In this document: positions 8,077 through 15,326 of the stretch, in pieces | Layout: each line of letters begins with the position of its first letter | Numbering within the stretch: the first letter of the stretch is position 1 | Notes under the pieces: generated by a model | The model's input: the letters and a program-made list of their open reading frames with translations, nothing else | What the model was told of the DNA's origin: nothing | The model's database searches: none | Source of the DNA: Halomarinibacterium sp041392205 | GTDB lineage: Bacteria; Bacteroidota; Bacteroidia; Flavobacteriales; Flavobacteriaceae | Length of the DNA: 64,000 nucleotides | Assembly (NCBI GenBank): GCA_041392205.1 | Contig: JAWKMO010000007.1 | Coordinates: forward strand, 1 to 64,000 | Direction of reading: 5' to 3' | Program-made: the position numbers and the translations under genes

Positions 8077-8130
8077 AAAAGAAATAATTTAAACAGATGA
8101 AAATTAGCATTTTTTCTTCAATTTTAACCC

Positions 8131-8138
8131 TACCTTTG
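8131..8138 (+). promoter_or_regulatory. -7 element of the der promoter
   Basis: TACCTTTG lies 18 bp before the der ATG at 8157 and supports that start over an in-frame ATG at 8097. No clear -33 TTG is seen. Confidence 0.55.
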
Positions 8139-8156
8139 CAGTCCATTTTTCAGAAT

Positions 8157-9458
8157 ATGAGTATAGTAGCCATAGTAGGAAGACCCAATGTAGGTAAATC
8201 TACCTTTTTTAACCGTTTAATACAACGTCGTGAAGCCATTGTAGATGCTGTAAGTGGGGTAACCCGAGACCGCCACTACGGAAAGAGCGATTGGAACGGA
8301 AAGAAATTTTCGTTAATTGATACTGGGGGATATGTGGTAGGCAGTGATGATATTTTTGAAGCTGAAATTGATAAACAAGTGGCACTTGCCATTGAAGAAG
8401 CCGACGCTATTATTTTTATGGTGGATGTGGAAGATGGCGTAACCGGTATGGATGAAGAAGTAGCAACCTTACTTAGGAAAAGTAAAAAGCCCTTTTTCTT
8501 GGCTGTAAATAAAGTAGATGCTGCTAACCGTGAAAACGATGCCCTAGAGTTTTATGCTTTAGGGGTTGAAAAATACTATACTCTTTCTAGCATTAACGGT
8601 AGCGGCACTGGGGAGTTGTTGGACGATTTAGTAAAAGTCCTACCCGAAGAAGAAGAACGCGAAGACGAGACCTTACCCCGTTTTGCCGTTGTGGGACGCC
8701 CTAATGCGGGTAAGTCATCCTTCATTAATGCCCTAATAGGCAAAGACCGTTTTGTGGTTACCGATATTGCAGGAACCACACGCGATAGTATAGATACCCG
8801 TTACAACCAATTTGGTTTCGAATTTAATTTGGTAGATACTGCTGGGATTCGAAAAAAAAGTAAAGTAAAAGAAGATCTAGAGTTTTATAGTGTGATGCGA
8901 AGTGTTCGAGCCATAGAACATTGTGATGTGGTCTTATTAGTGTGTGATGCTACCCGTGGGTTTGATGGGCAAGTGCAAAACATCTTTTGGTTAGCCCAAC
9001 GCAATAATAAAGGCATCGTTATTCTGGTAAACAAATGGGATTTAGTAGAAAAAGAAACCAATACAACAAAAGAGTTTGAGGCTTTTATTCGAAAGCAAAT
9101 AGAGCCTTTTGTTGATGTGCCCATTGTGTTCATTTCGGTGTTGGAAAAGCAACGTATTTATAAAGCCATAGAAACCGCTGTTGAGGTTTTTAACAACCGA
9201 AGTAAAAAAATTAAGACCAGTGTGCTTAACGAGGTCATGTTGCCTATTATACAATCCTATCCACCGCCTGCGGTAAAAGCAAAATATGTAAAAATTAAAT
9301 TTTGTACCCAACTGCCCACGCCTTTTCCTAGTTTTGCTTTTTTTGCTAACCTACCACAATATGTAAAAGATCCTTACAAACGCTTTTTGGAAAACAAACT
9401 GCGTGAGCATTTTGACTTTACGGGAGTGCCGGTTACCATTTTTATTAGGAAGAAATAA
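8157..9458 (+). CDS. der: GTPase Der (EngA)
   Basis: A 433-residue protein with two consecutive GTPase domains, the unique layout of Der: GRPNVGKST at residues 8-16 and GRPNAGKSS at about 180-188. Each is followed by its own DT(A/G)G and NK(V/W)D motifs. A C-terminal KH-like domain ends the protein. Der acts in 50S ribosomal subunit assembly. A start 60 bp upstream would put the -7 element TACCTTTG inside the gene, so 8157 is preferred. Confidence 0.96.
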   Translation: MSIVAIVGRPNVGKSTFFNRLIQRREAIVDAVSGVTRDRHYGKSDWNGKKFSLIDTGGYVVGSDDIFEAEIDKQVALAIEEADAIIFMVDVEDGVTGMDEEVATLLRKSKKPFFLAVNKVDAANRENDALEFYALGVEKYYTLSSINGSGTGELLDDLVKVLPEEEEREDETLPRFAVVGRPNAGKSSFINALIGKDRFVVTDIAGTTRDSIDTRYNQFGFEFNLVDTAGIRKKSKVKEDLEFYSVMRSVRAIEHCDVVLLVCDATRGFDGQVQNIFWLAQRNNKGIVILVNKWDLVEKETNTTKEFEAFIRKQIEPFVDVPIVFISVLEKQRIYKAIETAVEVFNNRSKKIKTSVLNEVMLPIIQSYPPPAVKAKYVKIKFCTQLPTPFPSFAFFANLPQYVKDPYKRFLENKLREHFDFTGVPVTIFIRKK

Positions 9459-9497
9459 ACCCTTTTTTAGGTACTATTTCACTAAGTACTAAAATTT

Positions 9498-10529
9498 TTA
9501 TAGGGCAAAATTTACGTACACCGAAACCCTATTTTTGGCTTCAACATTCCCGCCAAAAAGATTTTGAGTTACCGGTGCCGTATAACTCGCACCAATTATA
9601 AATTTATTTACTACTAATTCAGATCCAAGGGTGCCGTTTAATATAGTACCATTGGTGTCTGCAAGAGTTTCATTGTATTGTTCAATAGCGTTGTAGATAT
9701 CTCCAGAAAGTCCTACAAAAGGCATTATATTAAATTTTGTATTCGGAATACCATAAAAAGCATTTAGCGAATAACTAAATTGATTTCCAAATTTATATTC
9801 GTTTTTATTTGCTCCTTTTACGTAATAAGTTGCAAGGGTATTGAGTCCAAATTTATCTAAAAGTAGGCTGTAACCTAAAGAAAAAATACCATCAAAACTA
9901 CCAGTACCTACTTGAAAACCTGGGTTTACTCTATCGGTAAGGGCTTGTTCAAATTCCCCAGTTGGCAATTTCACCCCTACTCCCAGTTGTAAAGTATGGG
10001 GTGTTATTGGAGTCTTCATATTGTTTACATCTACTTTCATCTTTTGGGGTGCTATAGAATCTGTAGAAGTTGAGGTATTTTCTCCCTTTTTTTTCTTAAA
10101 CTGAAGTTTATACCAACCTATTACCGAAATGTCTCCTAAACCATTAATATGTTCATTAGCTGTTTCCGCTTTTCTTCGTAAATCTTGATAGGGAACCGTT
10201 GCCGTTAGATAAAAATTGTTACGAACGGGAACTTGTGTCCATAATTGGTAAGTACTAAAAACTTCTTTAGTATTTGGAGAATTTGAAAAAATCCCGTTTT
10301 TAGATTCAAAATTTTGATAGATGTATCGAACTCCCACAAAATTGGAGTTAGTTAAAGTACCAAACCCATTACTACCGCTGTTGGTAGTGCAGCCGCATAA
10401 ATCACAATCTTCTATAAAATAAAGCGATTTTATACACTTTGGAATGGGTTTTTCATGGGAGAATCCTGCAATTGATAGGAATAAAAAAAGACCCCAAAGC
10501 TGTTTTTTAAAATTCTGAAAAACGTTCAT
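9498..10529 (-). CDS. Predicted outer-membrane beta-barrel of the MbnP/MbnH operon
   Basis: A 343-residue protein with a signal peptide (KKQLWGLFLFLSIAGFSH). A Cys-rich start to the mature part follows (CIKSLYFIEDCDLCGC). After it come many alternating hydrophobic strands such as FVGVRYIYQNF and HTLQLGVGVKLPTG, ending in Phe-Ala-Leu as outer-membrane barrels often do. It resembles transporter proteins of the phenol-degradation/MetA-like barrel group. The four early cysteines suggest metal binding. Its start overlaps the end of the upstream peroxidase gene by 23 bp, so it is the last gene of the operon. Confidence 0.75.
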   Translation of the reverse strand: MNVFQNFKKQLWGLFLFLSIAGFSHEKPIPKCIKSLYFIEDCDLCGCTTNSGSNGFGTLTNSNFVGVRYIYQNFESKNGIFSNSPNTKEVFSTYQLWTQVPVRNNFYLTATVPYQDLRRKAETANEHINGLGDISVIGWYKLQFKKKKGENTSTSTDSIAPQKMKVDVNNMKTPITPHTLQLGVGVKLPTGEFEQALTDRVNPGFQVGTGSFDGIFSLGYSLLLDKFGLNTLATYYVKGANKNEYKFGNQFSYSLNAFYGIPNTKFNIMPFVGLSGDIYNAIEQYNETLADTNGTILNGTLGSELVVNKFIIGASYTAPVTQNLFGGNVEAKNRVSVYVNFAL

Positions 10530-11553
10530 CTGTTAAAAATTCGTTGTCGGTTAAGGTTAAGAGAAACGCTAAAAGGGCTTCTTTTTCTTCATTAGAAAGT
10601 GAAATTCCTAGCGAGCCATTGGCGCGTAAAAAAATGGGGTCTACATTGCCATTATCTACCATCCCAGAGTCATAAAAATTTAAAACAGCTTGTAGCGTTG
10701 CAAAGCGGCCATCATGCATATAAGGGAAACTTTTTTCTACGTTTCTAAGGCTAGGGACTTTAAACTTGTACAAATCGGCTGGATTTTCAAATATTAAAAA
10801 TCGACCTTTATCGTTTAACTGAGGGTTTATAGGTAAACCATTGTTTCTATAGGTTTGATCGGTAAACAAATCGGTGGCGTGGCAACTACTACATTTATTT
10901 TCAAAAATGGCTAATCCATTTAATTCTTGAGGAGTAAGTGTAACGCCTTCTTCCTTTCTTTTGTATTTATCGTATTTTGAGTTTGAAGAAACCATCATCA
11001 CCATAAACTGTGAGAGTGCTTTAAGCATGTTTTCGCTGTTTATTTGACCATCTTCAAAAGCGCTTTTAAATCTTTTTATGTAATCGGAATCGGAATTTAA
11101 TTTAGCCACTACATTGCTTAAGGTTTCACCCATTTCTAGTTCGCTGGTAAGCGGAATAATGGGTTGTAAATCTAAATGCGTGGCAGCTCCATTCCACATA
11201 AACTCATTTTGAAAGGCAAGGTTTTGTATGGGTTGCGAATTTCTAAACCCAATGCCTCCATTAACACCATGACTTAAATTATGCCCGTGGTGGGTAAATG
11301 CAAAGGCTTGTTCGTGGCAAAAAGCACAAGGGATGGCATTATTTGCAGAAAGCCGCCCGTCGTAAAATAATTTTTTGCCAAGTTCAAACCCCTCTTGTGT
11401 AACAGGATTATGGTCTAAGTTATAAACCAAGTTAGGAAAATTTTCTGGAATAGTAACCTCCATAGGAGTTGGTCTATACTCCAGTTCCTCTTGTGTATTG
11501 CTGCAACTTATACAAAACCCCCAAATACAAAACAAGATTAGTTTTGTTTTCAT
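10507..11553 (-). CDS. Di-heme cytochrome c peroxidase (MbnH/MauG-like) lipoprotein
   Basis: A 348-residue protein with a lipoprotein-type signal (Cys 17 in FCISCSN). Two c-type heme sites follow, CAFCH at residues 76-80 and CSSCH at 221-225. The order and spacing are those of the CCP/MauG superfamily. An upstream MbnP-like gene makes MbnH the closest functional analogue: MbnH oxidises a tryptophan of MbnP to kynurenine, which creates a copper site. The ATG at 11553 is chosen because it begins directly at the signal peptide. True peroxidase function cannot be excluded. Confidence 0.88.
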   Translation of the reverse strand: MKTKLILFCIWGFCISCSNTQEELEYRPTPMEVTIPENFPNLVYNLDHNPVTQEGFELGKKLFYDGRLSANNAIPCAFCHEQAFAFTHHGHNLSHGVNGGIGFRNSQPIQNLAFQNEFMWNGAATHLDLQPIIPLTSELEMGETLSNVVAKLNSDSDYIKRFKSAFEDGQINSENMLKALSQFMVMMVSSNSKYDKYKRKEEGVTLTPQELNGLAIFENKCSSCHATDLFTDQTYRNNGLPINPQLNDKGRFLIFENPADLYKFKVPSLRNVEKSFPYMHDGRFATLQAVLNFYDSGMVDNGNVDPIFLRANGSLGISLSNEEKEALLAFLLTLTDNEFLTDERFSEF

Positions 11554-11569
11554 GATTCTTATTTTTAAT

Positions 11570-11598
11570 ACCCAAGGTAACAAGGTGCTACCTTGGGT
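11570..11598 (-). repeat. Strong intercistronic hairpin
   Basis: ACCCAAGGTA and TACCTTGGGT form a perfect 10-bp stem around a 9-nt loop, in the 61-bp gap between the MbnP-like and peroxidase genes. On the operon strand no T run follows, so it is more likely an mRNA processing or stability element than a terminator. Confidence 0.6.
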
Positions 11599-11614
11599 TG
11601 TTTTTATGAGGATT

Positions 11615-12412
11615 TTATTCGTTATGAACGTGGTGAACTTCAAACATCCCCTTCATATTGTTTGCAATTACTGGGGTGGTATTTTCATCGGTGTGTACTT
11701 GGCTGTAGCCATTATCAAAACTTACGGATGTTTGTCCGTCAAAAATTTTCAAAATATCGGCTTCAATATGGATTTCAGGCTCTTTATTCTCTCTTACTTT
11801 TACCGTATTTGGGAAAGAAAGCGTCACTTCGCGGTAGTTGTCTAAAGCTGTTCCTACACTTCCCATATGGATGTTAAGAGGCTCATTAGTAACGGTAGCA
11901 CTAGAGTAAGTACCGTCTAACCTAACAAATCTAAAACCAGTTGCCCAAGACCAAAGCATCCCAGCCTCTTGTGCTTCGGTAAGAAAATTACCTTGTCCAT
12001 CTGCTCCTAGTGCATAACGTTCTTGGTCTATCCCTATCCCAAAGGTAATACTTGTATAATCTGCAGCATCTACATTGGCTAGGGTAATCCATATTTCTCC
12101 CGCATTATTTGCATTGGCTTCGTCTACAATAAAAACGTTATCTGCACTGGGGTACATAAAGGTGTTCCCTTTTGAGTCGGTAACTCTAATATTGCTTATG
12201 ATGTATTTTAAGGCTTCTAGTTTAAAGGACTCCCCATTGGATTTGTCATAACTGGTTCCATAAATAAAATCTTGCTCCCCAACGCCATTATCAAATTTAA
12301 TAACCAGATTTCCTTTTTGTCCTGTTAAATCTTCTTCTGTATTGTCATCTTTATTACAAGAAAGTATAGTGATAGAAAGCATTAACAATAATGCCCATTG
12401 AATTGTTTTCAT
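11615..12412 (-). CDS. MbnP-like lipoprotein
   Basis: A 265-residue protein with a lipobox (ITILSC, Cys 19). The MbnP pattern follows: LVIKFDNGVG early, FKLEALKYIISNIRV, VFIVDEAN and the Trp-rich MLWSWATGFRF (Trp 154 and 156), then LNIHMGS. A His-rich C-terminus (FEVHHVHNE) may bind metal. In methanotrophs MbnP holds copper through a kynurenine made from Trp by MbnH. The downstream gene encodes just such a di-heme enzyme, and that pairing is the main support for a copper-related role here. Confidence 0.85.
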   Translation of the reverse strand: MKTIQWALLLMLSITILSCNKDDNTEEDLTGQKGNLVIKFDNGVGEQDFIYGTSYDKSNGESFKLEALKYIISNIRVTDSKGNTFMYPSADNVFIVDEANANNAGEIWITLANVDAADYTSITFGIGIDQERYALGADGQGNFLTEAQEAGMLWSWATGFRFVRLDGTYSSATVTNEPLNIHMGSVGTALDNYREVTLSFPNTVKVRENKEPEIHIEADILKIFDGQTSVSFDNGYSQVHTDENTTPVIANNMKGMFEVHHVHNE

Positions 12413-12497
12413 TTTTAAAAATTATTTAGTTTAAATTATAGTATGTATAGGGTTATATAAGGAAACCCTTAAAAACCTATTTTTAATAAAAAAGATG

Positions 12498-12887
12498 TTA
12501 TACTATTGTAATAGGAGGTTTTAAAAGGCTATCGCCCAAAAGATAAGCATAGTGGTTTACATAAAGTACCAGGGTTTTGTTAATAGGTACAAGATAGGAA
12601 TCACTACGCAACGTATAGGTAAATTGTTGCGAAAGAAACACAGGGTAAAAAACCTCGAGCAAAGCGGTGGTATTAAAATCGTTTTGCTCTTTTGAAGGAT
12701 TAGCCATTTGAAGTTGTTGCGACAAATAACACTTTCCGTTACACTGTAACTTGGGTTTGTCCTTGTTTACACAGTAGGTTTCTATAATGTAGTCTATATT
12801 GAGCTGGTAATAAAGCATTTGCCCAAGGTAGAAGGTGGGACGAAATGCTAAAACCATAAAAAAGAGAATAATAATCGCTTTTTTCAA
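12498..12887 (-). CDS. Small secreted/membrane-anchored protein with CNGKC motif
   Basis: A 129-residue protein with an N-terminal hydrophobic segment (KKAIIILFFMVLAF). A cysteine cluster follows: ETYCVNK, then LQCNGKCYLSQQLQ near residue 50. The CNGKC block looks like a metal- or redox-active site. Proteins of this form occur in Bacteroidota near copper genes, to my recollection; I cannot name the family. It lies 85 bp upstream of the MbnP-like gene on the same strand and would be the first gene of that operon. Confidence 0.7.
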   Translation of the reverse strand: MKKAIIILFFMVLAFRPTFYLGQMLYYQLNIDYIIETYCVNKDKPKLQCNGKCYLSQQLQMANPSKEQNDFNTTALLEVFYPVFLSQQFTYTLRSDSYLVPINKTLVLYVNHYAYLLGDSLLKPPITIV

Positions 12888-12901
12888 TACTCGCTTTTTG
12901 A

Positions 12902-12909
12902 CAAAGGTA
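12902..12909 (-). promoter_or_regulatory. -7 element for the CNGKC/MbnP/MbnH operon
   Basis: Read on the minus strand the bases are TACCTTTG, 14 bp before the ATG of the first gene, so the transcript has a very short leader. No -33 TTG is evident. Confidence 0.55.
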
Positions 12910-13337
12910 TTATTTTTTATAAATATATAAGGAGTGCTCCTGCTTTTATTTAACCCTAGTAAATATTAATTTTTTATACCACCAAAATCCTAACAACAGT
13001 TTGGTTTAATGAATAAAAAACTTTTAAATGAGTTATTCCCTATTAAAAGAAAAACAGCTGCGTAAATACTTTTTGGAAACTAATAAGAGGAATAACAACA
13101 ATCTCAGGACGTATACATTAGTGTCTCTCTAATTAATCATTCCTAAAGCGTTATTGCATAAAGGGAAATTTGGTGTTTTTGGGCTAAGTTGTTAGATATT
13201 TTTGATACTAAACTAATGTTATCTTCCCTTACTTGACAGGATTGAGACTTTAATTAGTGGGACTTTAACAGCCCTTTCTGATTAATAAGTAACTAAATTT
13301 TAAGCATTATGTCGAAAATAATTAGAAGGGTAGCTTC
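12910..13337. other. Intergenic stretch of about 430 bp
   Basis: I see no convincing gene, RNA or large repeat here. A 10-codon reading frame beginning at 13310 overlaps the next gene start (TCATGAGG) and might couple translation, but it is too short to call. Confidence 0.5.
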
Positions 13338-13775
13338 ATGAGGGATGCCGCAAATGAAATTTACAGTGCGAGGATAGTAGATGCCTCTATTGAAAAACTC
13401 TATCAAGCTTTCGAAAACCCTTTGCATTTAAAAAATTGGTGGGGTCCAGAAGGTTTTACCAATACGATACACGAATTTAATCTTACCCCTGGGGGAGTAT
13501 GGAGGCTTACCATGCATGGCCCCGAAAAAGGGAATTATGAGAACGTCTCCCTTTTTAAAACTGTAATACCTCAAAAACGGATTACTTGGACTAGGTTAAC
13601 ACAACCCTTTTTTGATATGGAGGTAGGATTTAAAGACATCTCTGGTAATAAAAGCGAAATCTATTTTAAGATGATTTTTAATACTGCAGAAGAATCTAAC
13701 AAAATGAAAAAATTTGTAATTCCAAAAAATGAAGAGAACTTTAATAGACTAGAAAAAACGCTTTCTACAATGTAA
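13338..13775 (+). CDS. SRPBCC/AHSA1-domain protein
   Basis: A 145-residue protein with the START-like fold pattern of AHSA1 proteins: EKLYQAFENPLHLKNWWGPEGF near the N-terminus, FNLTPGGVWRLTMHGP, and a C-terminal helix rich in Asn and Glu. Such proteins bind hydrophobic ligands; the ligand is unknown. It stands alone between two oppositely directed units. Confidence 0.88.
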   Translation: MRDAANEIYSARIVDASIEKLYQAFENPLHLKNWWGPEGFTNTIHEFNLTPGGVWRLTMHGPEKGNYENVSLFKTVIPQKRITWTRLTQPFFDMEVGFKDISGNKSEIYFKMIFNTAEESNKMKKFVIPKNEENFNRLEKTLSTM

Positions 13776-13822
13776 CTACTATAAAATTTAATACCTCCTT
13801 AAATTTATTTGAAATAGGTAAG

Positions 13823-14152
13823 CTATAAATTATCCTTTATCTTTAATAATTCTGCTTTTACAGTTTCTAACTTCCTAATAATCTCAAAATTATCCAGGGT
13901 TTTATGTTTGTTCTCTTTTAAATGAATCTTAGCGCCTTCCAGTGTAAAGCCCCGTTCTTTAACCAAATGATAAATTAACTCTAAGTTTTTAATATCCTCT
14001 GGAGTAAATTTTCGGTTGCCTTTGGCATTCTTTTTTGGCTGCAAAACATCAAACTCTTTTTCCCAAAAACGTATAAGCGATGTGTTTACCTCGAAGGCTT
14101 TAGCTACTTCGCCAATGCTGTAATACAATTTTTCGGGCAAGACTACATGCAT
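13823..14152 (-). CDS. MerR-family transcriptional regulator
   Basis: A 109-residue protein with YYSIGEVAKAFEVNTSLIRFWEKEF (helix-turn-helix, split by the wing) and NRKFTPEDIKNLELIYHLVKERGFTLEGA. A Lys-rich coiled-coil tail follows, without metal-binding cysteines. This short MerR protein occurs widely in Flavobacteriia next to the M23 peptidase gene, as here (77 bp downstream of it on the same strand). The effector is not known. Confidence 0.9.
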   Translation of the reverse strand: MHVVLPEKLYYSIGEVAKAFEVNTSLIRFWEKEFDVLQPKKNAKGNRKFTPEDIKNLELIYHLVKERGFTLEGAKIHLKENKHKTLDNFEIIRKLETVKAELLKIKDNL

Positions 14153-14229
14153 AAGAGTGTAATTATGGGTTCTAAGGTACTAAAAAAGTTACATGACATA
14201 ACCAATAAAAAACGTCAACAAATAAAATG

Positions 14230-15207
14230 TTAATCTAGCGATTGGTTTTCAAGTTGGGATTTTTCGAGAATGGAAGCAAATTCTTCGGGTGTTAAGTTTC
14301 CATAGTAGAAATTAATGGGGTTAATACGCTCCCCATCCTTGAAAACTTCATAATGTAAATGAGGCGCTTCGCTACGTCCAGTACTTCCTACAAAACCTAT
14401 TAAATCACCTCGCTTTACCTTTTGTCCTACTCGCACATTATACTTGAATAAATGAGCATAGAGACTTTCGTACCCAAAACCGTGTTCGATAACTATATGG
14501 TTTCCATAGCCCGTAGCCGTATTGTCGGCACGGCGTACCACTCCATCCCCCGAGGCATATACCGGAGTTCCTCTTGGGGCAGTAAAATCCATTCCCCAAT
14601 GAAATTTACGTTCTTTAGTAAATGGATCGGTTCTATAGCCATACCCTGAAGCCATTCGAGTAAGGTCTTCGTTATTTACGGGTTGTATGGCTGGAATGGT
14701 TTCTAATAGTTTTTGTTTTTCGGTAGCAAGTATAGCAATTTCATCTAACGATTTAGATTGAATAACAATTTGCTTGGTTAAAATATCGAGTCGTTTGCTG
14801 GTATTAATAATTAATTTTGAGTTATCAAAACCTTCTAAGTCCTTATACCTATTTACCCCTCCAAAACCTGCTTTTCGTTGCTCTTCTGGGATGGGATTGG
14901 CTTCAAAATACACACGATAAATAGTATTATCTCTATTGGCAATCTCTTCCAAAACCGTTTCGGCTTGAGCCATTTTTTTATTGAGCAACTCAAACTGTAA
15001 TTCCATTTGTGCGAGCTCTCTTTGCAGTTCTCGTTCTTTTGGGGTTTCCACCCCAGGAATATTTAAATATACTAAAAGAAGTAAAAAACCACTTAATAAT
15101 GAGCCCATTAATGAAAGGAAAAAAATACCCAGTCTTCTTCCTCTTTTCCGTTCAATTTTACGGTAAGATAAGGTTTCGTTATCGTAGTAATATTTTACCT
15201 TAGACAT
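14230..15207 (-). CDS. M23-family peptidoglycan endopeptidase, membrane anchored
   Basis: A 325-residue protein. Residues about 27-47 form a membrane anchor (FFLSLMGSLLSGFLLLLVYL), followed by a coiled coil (about 55-90). The C-terminal LytM domain has HWGMDFTAPRGTPVYASGDG, GYGNHIVIEHG and the HLHYEV motif. The zinc ligands (His and Asp of the HxxxD block and the His of HLH) are all present, so it should be active. It acts on peptide cross-bridges in the periplasm. It is divergent from alaS. Confidence 0.93.
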   Translation of the reverse strand: MSKVKYYYDNETLSYRKIERKRGRRLGIFFLSLMGSLLSGFLLLLVYLNIPGVETPKERELQRELAQMELQFELLNKKMAQAETVLEEIANRDNTIYRVYFEANPIPEEQRKAGFGGVNRYKDLEGFDNSKLIINTSKRLDILTKQIVIQSKSLDEIAILATEKQKLLETIPAIQPVNNEDLTRMASGYGYRTDPFTKERKFHWGMDFTAPRGTPVYASGDGVVRRADNTATGYGNHIVIEHGFGYESLYAHLFKYNVRVGQKVKRGDLIGFVGSTGRSEAPHLHYEVFKDGERINPINFYYGNLTPEEFASILEKSQLENQSLD

Positions 15208-15221
15208 ATCTTAAAAAGTCC

Positions 15222-15229
15222 TATTTTTG
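15222..15229 (+). promoter_or_regulatory. Possible -7 element of the alaS promoter
   Basis: TATTTTTG lies 97 bp before the alaS start, giving a leader of about 90 nt. No -33 partner is obvious. Confidence 0.35.
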
Positions 15230-15326
15230 CAGTGATTTACGGCAAAAGCCTTCTTTGTAACGTACAACAAAGATAGAAATTGTGTGCTTTTTGAGTAACG
15301 ACTAGTATTATATTTAATATTTTTTT

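Noticed and set aside
8097..8156. Earlier start for der at 8097
   Set aside because: The TACCTTTG -7 element lies inside this extension, and Der proteins begin at the MSIVAIVGRPN residues.
11498..11877. Two plus-strand open frames of 94-115 codons
   Set aside because: They run antisense to the peroxidase and MbnP-like genes, both well supported on the other strand.
13310..13342. Ten-codon frame overlapping the SRPBCC gene start
   Set aside because: Too short to support as a gene; it could be a chance coupling frame.
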